From Climacium dendroides (lineage: Eukaryota > Streptophyta > Bryopsida > Hypnales > Climaciaceae), in contig OX467082.1 of NCBI GenBank assembly GCA_950106755.1, positions 24,862,001 through 24,926,000 on the forward strand: DNA of 64,000 nt, written 5' to 3'. Each line of letters begins with the position of its first letter. Within the stretch, counting starts at the first letter, position 1. A program made the position numbers and the translations under genes. The notes under the pieces were generated by a model, which had not been told where the DNA came from, made no database searches, and saw only the letters and a program-made list of their open reading frames with translations. Positions 12,610 through 23,675 of this stretch are shown here, one piece after another.

Positions 12610-13560
12610 TGAATCTGTTTAGAACCAAAAGTGCCCTACAATGAAACACATCAACCCTACTAATAGGTAGAGAGTGAAGATGAGGTGATTCTTCCACCAA
12701 ATCCTTAAGCCCTAGAATGAAGAGATGCAAAATTGTTATTCTATTACAATCAACAATCCTTATCTTTCAATTTGCAACATCTTGCTAAAAATCACTGTTG
12801 CATGCATTTTCTTAGGTTCCACATCTTTGTTTCTTGCTAAAAAACATGATTTAGAAAGAATATAGACCAAGAAGAACAATGAAAAAGACAGATGAGCCCT
12901 TACAAGAGCTCTTTTATAGCATACAATCTCACAAGAATGAAAAAGAAAAAGTCTTAAGAAAATTTAAATATCTTCTACATGTGCTAACAAATACAAAATG
13001 AGAACTTGAAGGCTACTGAGAAGTTGCAAATGAGAAGCATTCCCAATGGAATCTCAAAACCACTTCCAAGTGGGTTCATTGACATTGGAAATTGACTACA
13101 TTGGAAACTTTTCCGCAAACCTTAAACAAAATCAAGAAACCTTTTTTTCTTCTCTACTACTTAGAATTCCAGCATTTCCATTCCCAAACTCGAAATGAAA
13201 AAATCTCAAGCTATTATAGAAGATGTAGCGAAGTGGTGATGGTGGCAAATGAAGCTACGATGAAAGCCAGAACAACTATTCTTTGGAGTTCAAACCCAAA
13301 AAAAATTGCTGAGGATTATGGAAATTCAAGAGTGGCGGTGAACAAACCTTCTTGAAGTGCGTGCGATTGTGATCTCCACATGCAATGTCCTCCGGTCTCA
13401 CCCTTTTGCTATAGAACTTGCTGGAGCGTCGCCGACTCCCTTCACCGGAGGCAAATGACTTTCGGAAAGCAATTGGGGTTGTGCAAAAATATCTTGTACC
13501 CTCCGAATGCAAAAACCATGTGGTCGAGAACTGCTTCTGACAACACACTGAATAACCTAG
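12610..13560 (-). other. Possible 5' leader and leader intron of the five-exon gene
   Basis: Upstream of the ATG at 12609, the minus strand shows plausible acceptors just before the start and a GC-richer block at 13340-13550 ending in AAG followed by GTTTGT. A non-coding first exon there with a long leader intron would fit, but no protein evidence supports it. Confidence 0.3.
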
Positions 13561-13910
13561 CGTAGCTACTGGCGTTGAAACTACGCGTGACAGAGATGTC
13601 CGAATTTTTCAATTTTATTTATTTATTTGTCGAATCCAACGTGGTCCTACGCTGGCGACGTGGCAGCCGCCATATGCGGCTGCCGCATTGAAGTACAGCC
13701 TCAGAATACAAAACCGAAACCGGCTTCTGTCATTCTTCTTTCGTCGTCTGCAATTGTGTATGTCGATATTAGAGCGTGCACCGCTTTCTCCTCTTCCGTC
13801 GGCGTTGTGCAGCACGTTGTCGACCGCTGAAGGCCATCTTTGTTGCTGAGAAGCGCCAATGACGTCGTACGTCCTCATTTCAGGTTCGATGAGCAATTTA
13901 TCCCCTGTTT
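13560..13910. promoter_or_regulatory. GC-rich island between divergent genes
   Basis: This compact GC-rich, CpG-containing block sits between the leftward five-exon gene and the rightward transposase gene, where a shared divergent promoter would be expected. No TATA box was identified with confidence. A candidate donor follows CTCATTTCAG near 13881, which could end a leader exon on the plus strand. Confidence 0.3.
13662..13684. repeat. Short GC-rich hairpin
   Basis: GGCAGCCGC and GCGGCTGCC form a 9-bp perfect stem around a CATAT loop inside the GC-rich island. The role is unknown. Confidence 0.6.
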
Positions 13911-14319
13911 CTCTTCTCTCGGTTCGCAGGATTGTTTTTTGTCTCTAAGAACTCAATTTGAACGGATTTCAACAAATTTCATGTTTTTCTTCAGTTATTT
14001 CGCATCTGTAGTAGTGCTTGAGCCACATTCCTAGAATCTCACACTAGCAACAGGCGAGGCGTGTCTTCGCGTTAGACAGAATGCTGCATTTGCTGAAATG
14101 CGAATTTTAGAACTGCGCTCATTGTAGTTTGTGCTCATTCGGTTCCGTATAGTTATTCACGTCCTCGTAGACAATCAATTATCCACAGTGCTGTGGTATT
14201 TCAGAGTCATGATTTATACAATGCTGATATACCTTAGCATTATCATCTATTACATGAGACAAAGTTCGGATGGCATTCCGTCCAGATTGATTTATGATAA
14301 TTAGTGTCACCCGAAATTA

Positions 14320-15260
14320 GTGTTACTCAGTTCAGGGCGCCCGCTCTGAACTGAACGTGGGGTGATGATTGGGAAGCAATATGACACTCCGTTCAGTTCA
14401 GAGCATCCGCTCTGAACTGAACATGGGGTGACGATTGGGAAGCAATATGACACTCCGTTCAGTTCAGAGCGCCCGCTCTGAATTGAACGTGGGGTGACGA
14501 TTGGGAAGCAATATGACACTCCGTTCAGTTCAGAGCGCTCGCTCTGAACTGATTGTGGGGTGACGATTAGAAAGCAATATGACACTCCGTTCAGTTCAGA
14601 GTGCCCGCTCTGAACTGAACGTGGGGTGACGATTGGGAATGCTATCCTCCGTTCGGTTGAGAGCGGTCCCTCTGAACTGAACGTGAGGTGACGGAGACGA
14701 AAGCTATCCTCCGTTCGGTTGAGAGCGGTCCCTCTGAACTGAACGTGAGGTGACGGAGACGAAAGCTATCCTCCGTTCGGTTCAGAGCGACCGGTCTGAA
14801 TTGAACGTGAGGTGACGGAGACGAAAGCTATTCTCCGTTCAGTTTAGAGAGACCGCTCTGAACTTCACGTCAGGTGATCGAGGCGAAGGCTATCCTCCGT
14901 TCAATTCAGAGTGGCCGCTCTGAACTGAACGGTGGGTCACAGAGCTCTGTCACCTTCCGTTCAGTTCAGAGCGGCCGCTCTGAACTGAACGGAAGGTGAC
15001 AGAGCTCTGTGACCCACCGTTCAGTTCAGAGCGGCCACTCTGAGCTTAAGGGAGGATCACAGAGCTCCATCACCCTCCATTCCGAGAGTTCATGATTTGT
15101 CACCCTCTGTTCAGTTTAGAGCGGCCGCTCTGATCTATGTTTTGCATGCGCATTATTTAGATCCTAGTCCTCCGTTTTCCCAATTATGGGCGATCACGTG
15201 GATGAATTACGCATGCATCCTGTTCCTCGCAGTTCAGAGCGGCCGTTCTTAAATGTTATT
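14320..15260. repeat. Palindromic repeat array 2 (about 14 copies in tandem units)
   Basis: Tandem units each carry one palindrome of the TTCAGAGC..GCTCTGAA type. The first block (14322-14640) has about 66-bp units sharing GATTGGGAAGCAATATGACA. The second (14640-14900) has about 62-bp units sharing GGTGACGGAGACGAAAGCTA. The third (14900-15070) has about 60-bp units. Single degenerate copies follow near 15111 and 15231. The array ends about 0.6 kb upstream of the transposase start codon. Confidence 0.9.
14906..15043. repeat. Perfect 138-bp palindrome
   Basis: Base-by-base comparison outward from the centre (between 14974 and 14975, in GCGGCCGC) shows 69 complementary positions on each side with no mismatch and no spacer. 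The first mismatch is 14905 against 15044. The palindrome includes three copies of the 22-bp repeat and two AGAGCTCT cores. Confidence 0.9.
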
Positions 15261-15893
15261 CGGTGGGACACTTTCTTGGAGACTCTGGACTGTTCAGCAT
15301 TCATTGTAGGAACGAGTTCTTCTTTGTGATTCTTTACATTGTGTTGTCTATCCTTTGGCGCGCTTCCTCTATATTGGGTGTGGAACAATATCTGTGAGAG
15401 TTGTAACTCTTCCACGCAGTTTAGAGTGGCTTAGTGAACAGGCCTTGGGGGAATTTGTGCGTAGACTTCCAGTCTCCTCGGACTTAGACTGTTCGGTCCA
15501 TACTCATGTGCGGTTGATTGTCTTTCTTGGACATAGTGGCATTGCACTGCGGAATGGGGTCCACGGTAGCCGACGTTCTATGGGAATCGTTAGTTTCAGA
15601 CTTCACTGCATTCTATACCAAACTTCACAACAAGTGAGCGGGTTCCAGACATTTGCTACACTATTTCATACTGTATTTGATTATGTAATGATGTCCTCAT
15701 ATTCACCGCTTTCGCCACTCGTCTATTTGTCATTTCGTCTAATACTTTTTATTTTACTGTTGTCAGGCGTATTAGCCCTTGTGGGTTGAACAAAGAGGAC
15801 GTATATGCTACCAATTCTTTCAAGTGTCACTCTCATGCTTCCTACAAGGCCGCTATTTTCTATTAGAAAACACTTACGATTTTAACGTCTCCT
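15261..15893 (+). other. Leader or promoter region of the transposase gene
   Basis: The stretch lies between palindrome array 2 and the transposase start codon. It is probably promoter plus 5' untranslated sequence. One open frame at 15355-15789 lacks an ATG at its start and resembles nothing. Confidence 0.35.
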
Positions 15894-18800
15894 ATGTTTT
15901 CTTCGGACGACTCTGATGGTGATGAGGTATTGTATATAACTTTCTACTTTCGTCAATTTTCACGTTTCTTATTGTACATTGCGTTCCTTTGTCATTGATG
16001 TCGTGTCAATTCTTCATTGTTCGGTGTGTAGGGGTTTGCAGAATGTCAGGAAGAGGACGTGGACTTGGAAGCATATGCCGAGGCAAACGTAGACAATAGT
16101 CCCATCCCAGATTGCGAGGGCATTGATCGAGACGGATGGTCTGGGAAGGCATTGCTCGCAAAACATGCAGACGGCTCCGACTTTGCGGAAGTCATCATCA
16201 TTAATGCCAATCCCAACGCTTGCATTGATGGACAGAGCAGGCTAGGGATGGATGATGTTGGCATTGTTGTCTTGGACGTGTACAACGGGGACCCCAACGT
16301 CGGAGACATGTGCTTGCGCTGGCCTATGCGGCAGGTGTTTCACCACGGCGAAAATGGGTACGTCAGTGTTTACGATCACACTCGCAAGCGAGAAGCTCTG
16401 GATAAAGAAATGGAAGGGAGTAGAAAACATGGGGGCATGCGACGGTATCGTTATGATAGGAGAGCTCGAGCTGTCGCTTTACTAGATAAGAAGACGAAGA
16501 TGGTATCACATGAATCCATTGCAGAGGTCTTCACACAAATCTGCTGCAATAATGAATGCACTCGTAAGTTCCGTCCTTCCACCATCCGTGTGCTTCGCGC
16601 GAAAATGCACCTACAGACATTTCAAGTGAAATCTAGCAAAAATTTGGATGTTCATAGGACAATGCACAAAGCGGTTCCGAGGAGGAGGCAAGTTGTCACC
16701 TTAGAAGGCATAGACGTCTGTCCACGTGCTTGGAGGATTCTTCACAACATCCCCCTCCGCACATTCGAAAGATACAGGGCCAAGGCCAAGGCTGGCGTCA
16801 GAGGCGCTCCACACGGGAACTCCAATCAAAAAAAGACAAGGACTGCCACTATTCAAGGCATCGAGACTTTGCGCTCATTATTGGAGGCAATGGCCGACCA
16901 CATGCCCCATTTGTCTCGCACCTTGCCCACTGGTGAAAAGGTTTGCCTCAAAGTTCTTCCGACCGGTACCGAATGGAGGCAATTACTAGCCACCGTGAAC
17001 AAGGTACGGCTCGCAATGTCACCTATGGCATTCATATGAAAAGGACATGGTCGAATTGTCGCATCGACCACAATAGCTCATAGAGTCCTCCAACATCCAA
17101 TGAAGTGCTTGTTGAATACGCAGACTGAGTGCGCGTGTTTCTATTGTTTGTAGGCCAATGAAGAACTCGGGCTGTCGACACTCTCGCAATCATGTTTTAG
17201 TAAAATTCGAACAAAATATTTTGCTGAGTACGTCGTGAAGGGAAGGGGAGATTCCTTCGCAAGATGTAGCATTTGTGACAATCTAAAGCAACTACGAGCT
17301 TCTTTTGCTCCTGGATCGGAGGACTATCAACGAATCCAAAGGCGCTTCGAGAAGCACTTGTTTCTACAAGAAGCTTGTCGACATGCCTACTACCGTAGTA
17401 GATGGTTGTCCAAATTACGGCCTATGCAACTTTTATCTATCATGCACGACAAAATGGATCATTCAAAAACAACATGTCCTGCATTGGCAAGGAAAACAAA
17501 AGCCCTAGATGGGTTCATGAAGTTGTCCGTGAAGGTATCAAGGATTTTTGCACATGGACACGGGGATGGCAAATATGCACATTACAATTTGGACGTGTTT
17601 CCCAGCGACAGCAACTTTACAGTGGGATCCATCGCCAAATTGTTACGAGATTTAGAAGGGCCCCCCGCAATGTCTTCACGGACGTTGTTCGAAGGAGCCG
17701 GAAGCACGGAACTATATCGAGCGTTGCTGCAAGGTAGCGAGATCTGTATTGATTCTTTGGGAGCTGTTCCTCCTCAACCTATTGAGGCTCAACCATTGCC
17801 ACCGGTACTACACGTTCAGATGGACAACTCTTGGAAGGAAAACAAAAACAGGTATGTCTTCTGTTTTTGGTCCCTGTTGGTGGCAAGACGCATTGTGAAA
17901 GAAGTGGTGGTATCCTTCATGATAGTGGGTCACACCCATGATGACATGGATGCATCATTTGGGCGATGGAGCATACAACTCCGTGAGAAAGACCATCCCA
18001 CCCTACCATCATTGATGCAATCCTACATGAAAATGGAACAAGGTCCGTTCATTCCACATCTAATTGAAGAAGTACCCGACTTCAAGGCCTATGTCAAACC
18101 TTATATTGGGATGCACAATAAACAATTGGTGGGCCACTCTCATGGGAGACAGTACAAATTCTTCATGGATGACAATGGATGGCCTATCATGTAATACAAA
18201 TTGGCGTGTACAAACATTCCATGGTTGCCTGAAGGGGGATTGAAGCTATGGAAGGAAGATGTCGACCATAGACCTATACTTCCTCAAGGTGATCTACCAC
18301 GCGTGACCCCCAAGAAGATGACAAACGAAGCTGAGATTTTGCGTGGACTTGATGGATACATCCAACATTGGAAAGACATATCCGAAGAAGATGGGACGGT
18401 GGAATACAAAACCCACATGTCAAACTTGGTCACGTATTGGACCCGCGTGAGAAATGCCATGCTGGATGGAGGCGAAGAAGACTCCCCCCAATCTAATGAA
18501 TTGCAGCAAGGATTTTGGCCTCAGACTCGACAACCCGGAGATCTTATGACAGATTTCATGCAAGATGGAAGGACACGTCAAGAGGTGGAGGCCGAAGATC
18601 CTTACATTGGTACTCTAGAGGGAAGGCCCCCACCAGCATACAATGTAGTCACTGATGTTCGTGAGGGATTCTACCTCTTTGTGAGGCCAGGATTGGATTG
18701 TCTTGAGCCCGTATGGCTCGGAAGGGCAGTAGAAAATCCACAATTTGATCCCACGGCCATTCACTTTCGCGAAGTCTTAGTGCAATGGTACACCCCATGT

Positions 18801-19031
18801 GGAACATCCAAAGATGTGCAACGGTTGTATACGGGGTGGGACACAAAGCCTAATTTTAGATGGAAGATTGACCGAACGGCCGACAAAGCTGACTATGTTT
18901 CCACAGATAATATCATGGCATCATGGAAACCAAAGAAGAACGATGGAAATAGTTTCATTGCTCCTCGTCAACAAGTGCAGTTTGCAGTGGATCATTTACG
19001 TCGAATTGTTGAAGAAGAACAAGGTTGGTGA
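15894..19031 (+). pseudogene. DUF7869-type transposase-like gene with one nonsense codon
   Basis: Exon 1 is 15894-15926 (MFSSDDSDGDE), exon 2 is 16032-17003 and exon 3 is 17154-19031. Both introns are GT-AG and phase 0. The product would be about 960 residues, but TAA at 18192-18194 interrupts it, most simply from CAA. The central region has CSICDNLKQ followed by a HLFLQEACRHAYYRSR stretch, then MDNSWKENKNR (about residue 557) and GHTHDDMDASFGRW (about residue 593). These are the hallmark blocks of the DUF7869 family of transposase-like proteins, whose Asp residues probably form the catalytic site. The part after the stop has a small beta-rich region (GFYLFVRPGLD...PVWLGRA). The gene is probably non-autonomous now, although readthrough or a truncated 681-residue product keeping the core is conceivable. 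Confidence 0.75.
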
Positions 19032-19634
19032 ATATGAAGTCCTGGGAGACGACTATTCCAACAGTCATATTTCATGCTTGCGATGCCCCTTTGTATTATA
19101 GAAGGTGGACCTTCACATATTATGCAATAGGTAGTGATAGTTTTTCTCGTCCGATGACATTGCAACGGATTGTACAATTTTGAATAGACTGTAGGCATCA
19201 TAGGTTGCCTGGTCCTCGATCTTTGTATGCAACCTCCATTTTGTTTAATCTGAAATACAAGTTTTTGCCCTTCTGTTTTGCATCCATTGCAACAAGACGT
19301 ATTTTAGATACCAACTTCACTGACCACGCACTCATGAACGATGCAAACCTAAACAAGTACCCAAACTTGTGCCCATCATGATGATGATCCCCCCCCACTT
19401 CAATGGGCAATGACCCCATGTTAAGCACCAACAACTCCATGACAAGATTTCCACGTTCTACCTATTAATCTACCAAGACTTTCACTAACAACATCTATAG
19501 TCATTGTCTTTTGCACAAGTCCTGTATAGAAATCCTAAGGATTTGCACTCGTATGCAAGGGGCCCATTTGCCACTCACTAGCGCTACGCCCAACAACTAG
19601 TACATAGCACAATACAAAGGCAGCTTAATGGTCG
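19032..19634. other. 3' flank of the transposase gene
   Basis: No gene is supported. The right terminus of the transposon should lie here or shortly after, but no terminal inverted repeat was recognised. Confidence 0.35.
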
Positions 19635-19756
19635 CTCATGTCAACATGGGACATGGAATACCGCCATTTTAACGAAATTGCCGACAAAGCAAAATCACCT
19701 CAACGCTTCTCATGTCAAAATGGCACATGGAATACCGCCATTTTAACGAAATTGCC
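19635..19756. repeat. Two-copy direct repeat, period about 74 bp
   Basis: A segment of about 47 bp beginning CTCATGTCAA and including GGAATACCGCCATTTTAACG occurs at 19635 and again at 19709. Related but diverged sequence is scattered elsewhere, for example near 34795 and 52110. Confidence 0.75.
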
Positions 19757-19760
19757 CATC

Positions 19761-20620
19761 AAGTCTCTCTGATCCAGCCAAGCAAAACAGTCCAGTCCAG
19801 AAGAATTCGTTACTCAGTAATGGAAAGTACAGACTGAAACCAATGCGTGAATTACAAAAGAATTTACAAAAAGAGTGACTCGAAATCGATCGATTTGCAA
19901 ACGAACAAACCAAGCTGCAGAGTCTATGACTGAAATGTGACCCTGGACAGAAAATAATTGGGAAACGAAATGAAGATCTAGCTACAGGGTAGATTTCTGT
20001 GCTCAGTGCTTGCATCTGAAGTCGGGGTTCCGTCAGGCCAATTGCAAGAAGTGCTTACAACGCAAGAAGATCGGAACGGGGCTCCAAGCTCTGATCGGTC
20101 ACCAACGATGAGAGAACTCTGGAGCGCTAGCTCGGGGCCAGGCGGAGCGGGAGAAGAAAGATGGAGAAGAGGACTTAGGCTCTGCGAATTTATACCCACC
20201 ATCCCACCCTCCCAGTTGGGAGGATTGACCAGCGAAGAAGTCAGTCAGCGCCTTCCTGGCAGCGGGAGGGACGGTCGGAGTGGCGACTGGGCGTGAGCGT
20301 TGATGGACGTGTCCATGCGAGCTGCACGAGGACCGGAATATGCGTCGGCGAGTCTCCGTTCAGTTCGCGAAGGATCGCTTGAGTGTGCTGAGGACGACAA
20401 TGACATTTTTCGCCGATTCAGTTGAAAGATTTGATGACTCGAACGTATTGTAATGCCAAAGAAATAATTTTTTTCATAATGTACTTCAATTCCTTCTGTT
20501 TTTCTGTGTATGCCAACCCTCTCCTAATTTGGGCTTATTGGGGCATAACCTTTTTGTTTCAAATACCAATTGAAATAAAAGTTATTCACAAAATAGAATT
20601 ACTACATTTTAGAAGAAACT
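19761..20620 (-). promoter_or_regulatory. Orphan phytocyanin-family promoter and 5' leader
   Basis: Read on the minus strand, this is a near copy of 22630-23460, the promoter and leader of the gene at 23.7 kb. It includes the TATA box and the leader up to the GAGAGACT block, where homology stops abruptly at about 19761. No signal-peptide exon or second exon follows on the left within the window. It shares with the 23.7-kb copy an extra block (CCTCCCAACTGGGAGG) just upstream of the TATA box that the other copies lack. Confidence 0.8.
20188..20194 (-). promoter_or_regulatory. TATA box of the orphan promoter
   Basis: TATAAAT on the minus strand, in the family context GGGTATAAATTCGCAGAG. Confidence 0.65.
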
Positions 20621-21663
20621 AGATACCAGTTTTTAAAAAATGAGAAAAATAATTTTTTCTTAAAATTGTATGTTTAGAAAGACTTTATGGTGATAAGATT
20701 TCATAGAGAAAATAATCAAGAAATTATTTTCAATGTTCAAAATTTCTTGCGGAAGAGACCTTTATTTACACGGACATAGAAGACATAAAATAATATACTT
20801 TTAGATGCCCTTTGGTAAGCATATACATTTTTAGTGTGGAAATAGACCACAAAAATTTCAACTCTAAATCATTGAATTTGGATTCCCTTAACATATTGAA
20901 TATCCCTATCAAATTGTAACTAGTAGAATCTCTCTAATCGTGCAATCAAAGTAATCTTTGGTATTTGTTCCATTGTTTAGAAATGATTTTGATGGAAAAA
21001 AATATTTCATTTAATTAACTTAAAATTTAGAATTTGTATCTTATTTATAAATTTAAAACATTAATGTTATATAAAATGTCTAATTTATCAATTTATCAAT
21101 TTTCATATTATTTAAAAAAAATTAAAAATTAAAAATTAAAATGAAATGAAAATTTTATTGTTTATCATGTTAATTTTAGAACTTGAGAATTTTACAAATT
21201 CAGAAAATCTCATGATTTATAATTTCAAATTGTTTGATGCCATTGATAGTCTAATTAATACCTCAAGATCATGTTCTTTTTAAGTTAGAAAACACTCCAA
21301 ACTACAAATTTAAAGGCAAAAACCAATCCATTTTATCATTATTTTTTCTCAGTACATTTTCAACTTTAGGAATTAGGATCTTGTATGAAACTAATACAAG
21401 ATTGTTTAGAAGAAATTTAAAAAACTTTGACAATATTGATTATTTATAAGCTTTATAGTTTATGCATTGAAATTTAAAAGTGAAGGAAACTAATTTTTTA
21501 ATTCTAAAATTAATTATATTATAAGGCTTTCAAACCTCTTAACTTAAAATTTTTGTAATAAAAATTGTGAATTTAAATATTTTTATATTGAAAAATTGAA
21601 TTGAGAGTTTGAAAAAAAAATTTAATAAAAAAATTAAAAAATAACATTGTTAAGAGCTCTAAG
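20621..21663. other. AT-rich spacer
   Basis: No gene. Parts are duplicated elsewhere in the window: 20670-20900 resembles 43360-43570 in the same orientation, and 21200-21660 resembles the reverse complement of about 41500-41950. Confidence 0.6.
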
Positions 21664-21815
21664 CATGGTTGTCATATTGGACAAGTTACTATTCATTTCT
21701 TGTCCTGTAGGACAAGTTACTATTCATCAAATGTACCTCTCAAGTACATTTGATGAATAGTAACTCGTCCTACAGGACGAAAAATGAATAGTAATTTGTC
21801 CAATATGACAATCAT
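21664..21815. mobile_element. 152-bp foldback MITE, copy 1
   Basis: Nearly the whole element is one inverted repeat starting CATGGTTGTCATATTGG and ending CCAATATGACAATCAT. It is flanked by a 9-bp target duplication, AGCTCTAAG at 21655-21663 and AGCTCAAAG at 21816-21824 (one mismatch). Related sequence without the element occurs at about 60428 and, inverted, at about 41525, each with a single AGCTC..AAG. A 9-bp duplication points to Mutator-like transposition. Confidence 0.8.
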
Positions 21816-21824
21816 AGCTCAAAG

Positions 21825-22625
21825 ATGGAATTGAAAGACATCAATTCTAATACTAAGATTGTTCTAACAAGCAAACTAAACTATATGCACCTCTTTATTT
21901 TTTTTCCATAAAATTGTTAAAATTGAGTTAAAAAACGATTCCAAAAAAATATTTTTCAAGAATTTGCTAGAATGGCCTGGAAATCAAGAAGATTCACTAC
22001 TTTCACAACACCCATTCAAATTGAATGAATCAAGAGTTCCCACATAATTAATCTACAATTCTATAAGAAATATATATAATTTTAAATTACTTTGATCTTT
22101 TATTTTTTTCGTATACCTCAAGTTCAATATTTCAAAACCGAGGTGAGTTTTCAAAGTTTTAAACTTTGGTGTATATTTGTGCATCATATCAAAAATGTTG
22201 TGTACAATAGCATCCAAACAACTTCCAATGTTATTTATAATACTACCAATAATGGCTACTTAAAGTTGCAATATTCCTAACCTCTTAAGTCCATAAAGTC
22301 CTCTCCCACTCCAAGGACTCTTAAAGGTTTGCATAGGTAATTATGATTTCAATTGTTGGCTAGGATTTATAAATTTTTTCAAATTATGAAAACTATTTCA
22401 TTTAGCTTTTGGGAAATATCATATCACAATACCAATAATGGCTACATTAGCCTACACTATTCCAAACCCCTAAAAGTCCAAGGAGTCCTCTCCAAGGACT
22501 TTTAGAGGTTTGCATAGGTAGTTATGACTTAAGATTTCAATTTTAGGCAAGGTTAACTTTTTTGAATTTCTTTTATACATTATGAAAACTAATCCATTTA
22601 GCTCTTGGGAAATGCCATGCTTATT
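21825..22625. other. AT-rich spacer with duplicated segments
   Basis: No gene. 22117-22345 is homologous to 40876-41100 in the same orientation. A segment at 22248-22345 (AATGGCTAC...GGTTTGCATAGGTA) is repeated at about 22436-22530. Confidence 0.55.
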
Positions 22626-23017
22626 ACTTTATTTCAATTGGTATTTTAAAGAAAAGGTTATGGCACAATAAGCCCAAATTACGAGAGGGTTGGCATACAC
22701 AGAAAAACAGAAGGAATAATTGAAGTACAATATGAAAAAAATTATTTCTTTTGCATTACAATACGTTCGAGTCATCAAATCTTTCAACTGAATCAGCAAA
22801 ATCAATGTCATTGTCGTCCTCAGCACACTCAAGCGATCCTTCGCGAACTGAACGGAGACTCCGCCGACGCATATTCCGGTCCTCGTGCAGCTCGCATGGA
22901 CACGTCCATCAACGCTCACGCCCAGTCGCCACTCCGACCGTCCCTCCCGCTGCCAGGAAGGCGCTGACTGACTTCTTCGCTGGTCAATCCTCCCAACTGG
23001 GAGGGTGGGATGGTGGG

Positions 23018-23024
23018 TATAAAT
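23018..23024 (+). promoter_or_regulatory. TATA box, phytocyanin copy at 23.7 kb
   Basis: TATAAAT in the family context GGGTATAAATTCGCAGAG, about 650 bp before the ATG. The long distance suggests an intron in the leader, with a candidate donor near GTTGTAAGC at about 23150 and an acceptor at TTGTGCAG near 23643. Confidence 0.7.
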
Positions 23025-23675
23025 TCGCAGAGCCTAAGTCCTCTTCTCCATCTTTCTTCTCCCGCTCCGCCTGGCCCCGAGCTAGCGCTCTGGAGTTTTC
23101 TCATCGTTGGTGACCGATCCTTGGAGTCCCGTTCCGCTCTTCTTACGTTGTAAGCACTTCTTGCAATTGCCTGACGGAACCCCGACTTCAAATCCGAGCA
23201 CTGAGCACAGAAATCTAGCCTGTAGCTAGATCTTCATTTCGTTTCCCAATTATTTTCTGTCCAGGGTCACATTTCAGTCATAGACTCTGCAGCTTGGTTT
23301 GTTCGTTTGCAAATCGATCGATTTACAGTCACTTCGTCATTCTTTTTGTAAATTCTTTTTGTAATTCAAGCATTGATTTCAGTATGTACTTTTCATTACT
23401 GAGTAACTAATTCTTCTGGACTGAACTGTATTGCTTGGCTGGATCGGAGAGACTCTGACTTAGTAGCTAGCTTATATGCATATGGCTAGCTATGATTCCG
23501 CGTTTAATTTCTTCAATTTAGAATTCCCGAGCGTGTGATTTTTCATTCGGGCATTCACTAGCTAGCTAGGTACGTCTGCAGGATTCTACACACACGCACT
23601 TACTGGTGAGTGACTGATAAATTCTTCCTCTTCAATTGTGCAGGACGCAGGTCACAACCGATCAATTCACGTACG

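Noticed and set aside
14307..14585. A 92-residue repetitive open frame (QSERSELNGVSYCFPI-type repeats)
   Set aside because: It is the translation of tandem palindrome units with a unit length divisible by three, not a gene. The later units break the frame.
6230..15260. CRISPR array
   Set aside because: The repeats are palindromic and regularly spaced, but spacers are themselves repeated, orientations alternate, and the DNA is eukaryotic.
15355..15789. A 144-residue open frame upstream of the transposase
   Set aside because: It has no ATG at its start and no recognisable motif, and it lies in the likely leader region of the transposase gene.
20422..20622. Paired open frames at 20422-20622 (+) and 22629-22919 (-) with similar peptides
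   Set aside because: They are the AT-rich outer ends of the inverted promoter duplication. The similarity is at DNA level and neither has gene structure.
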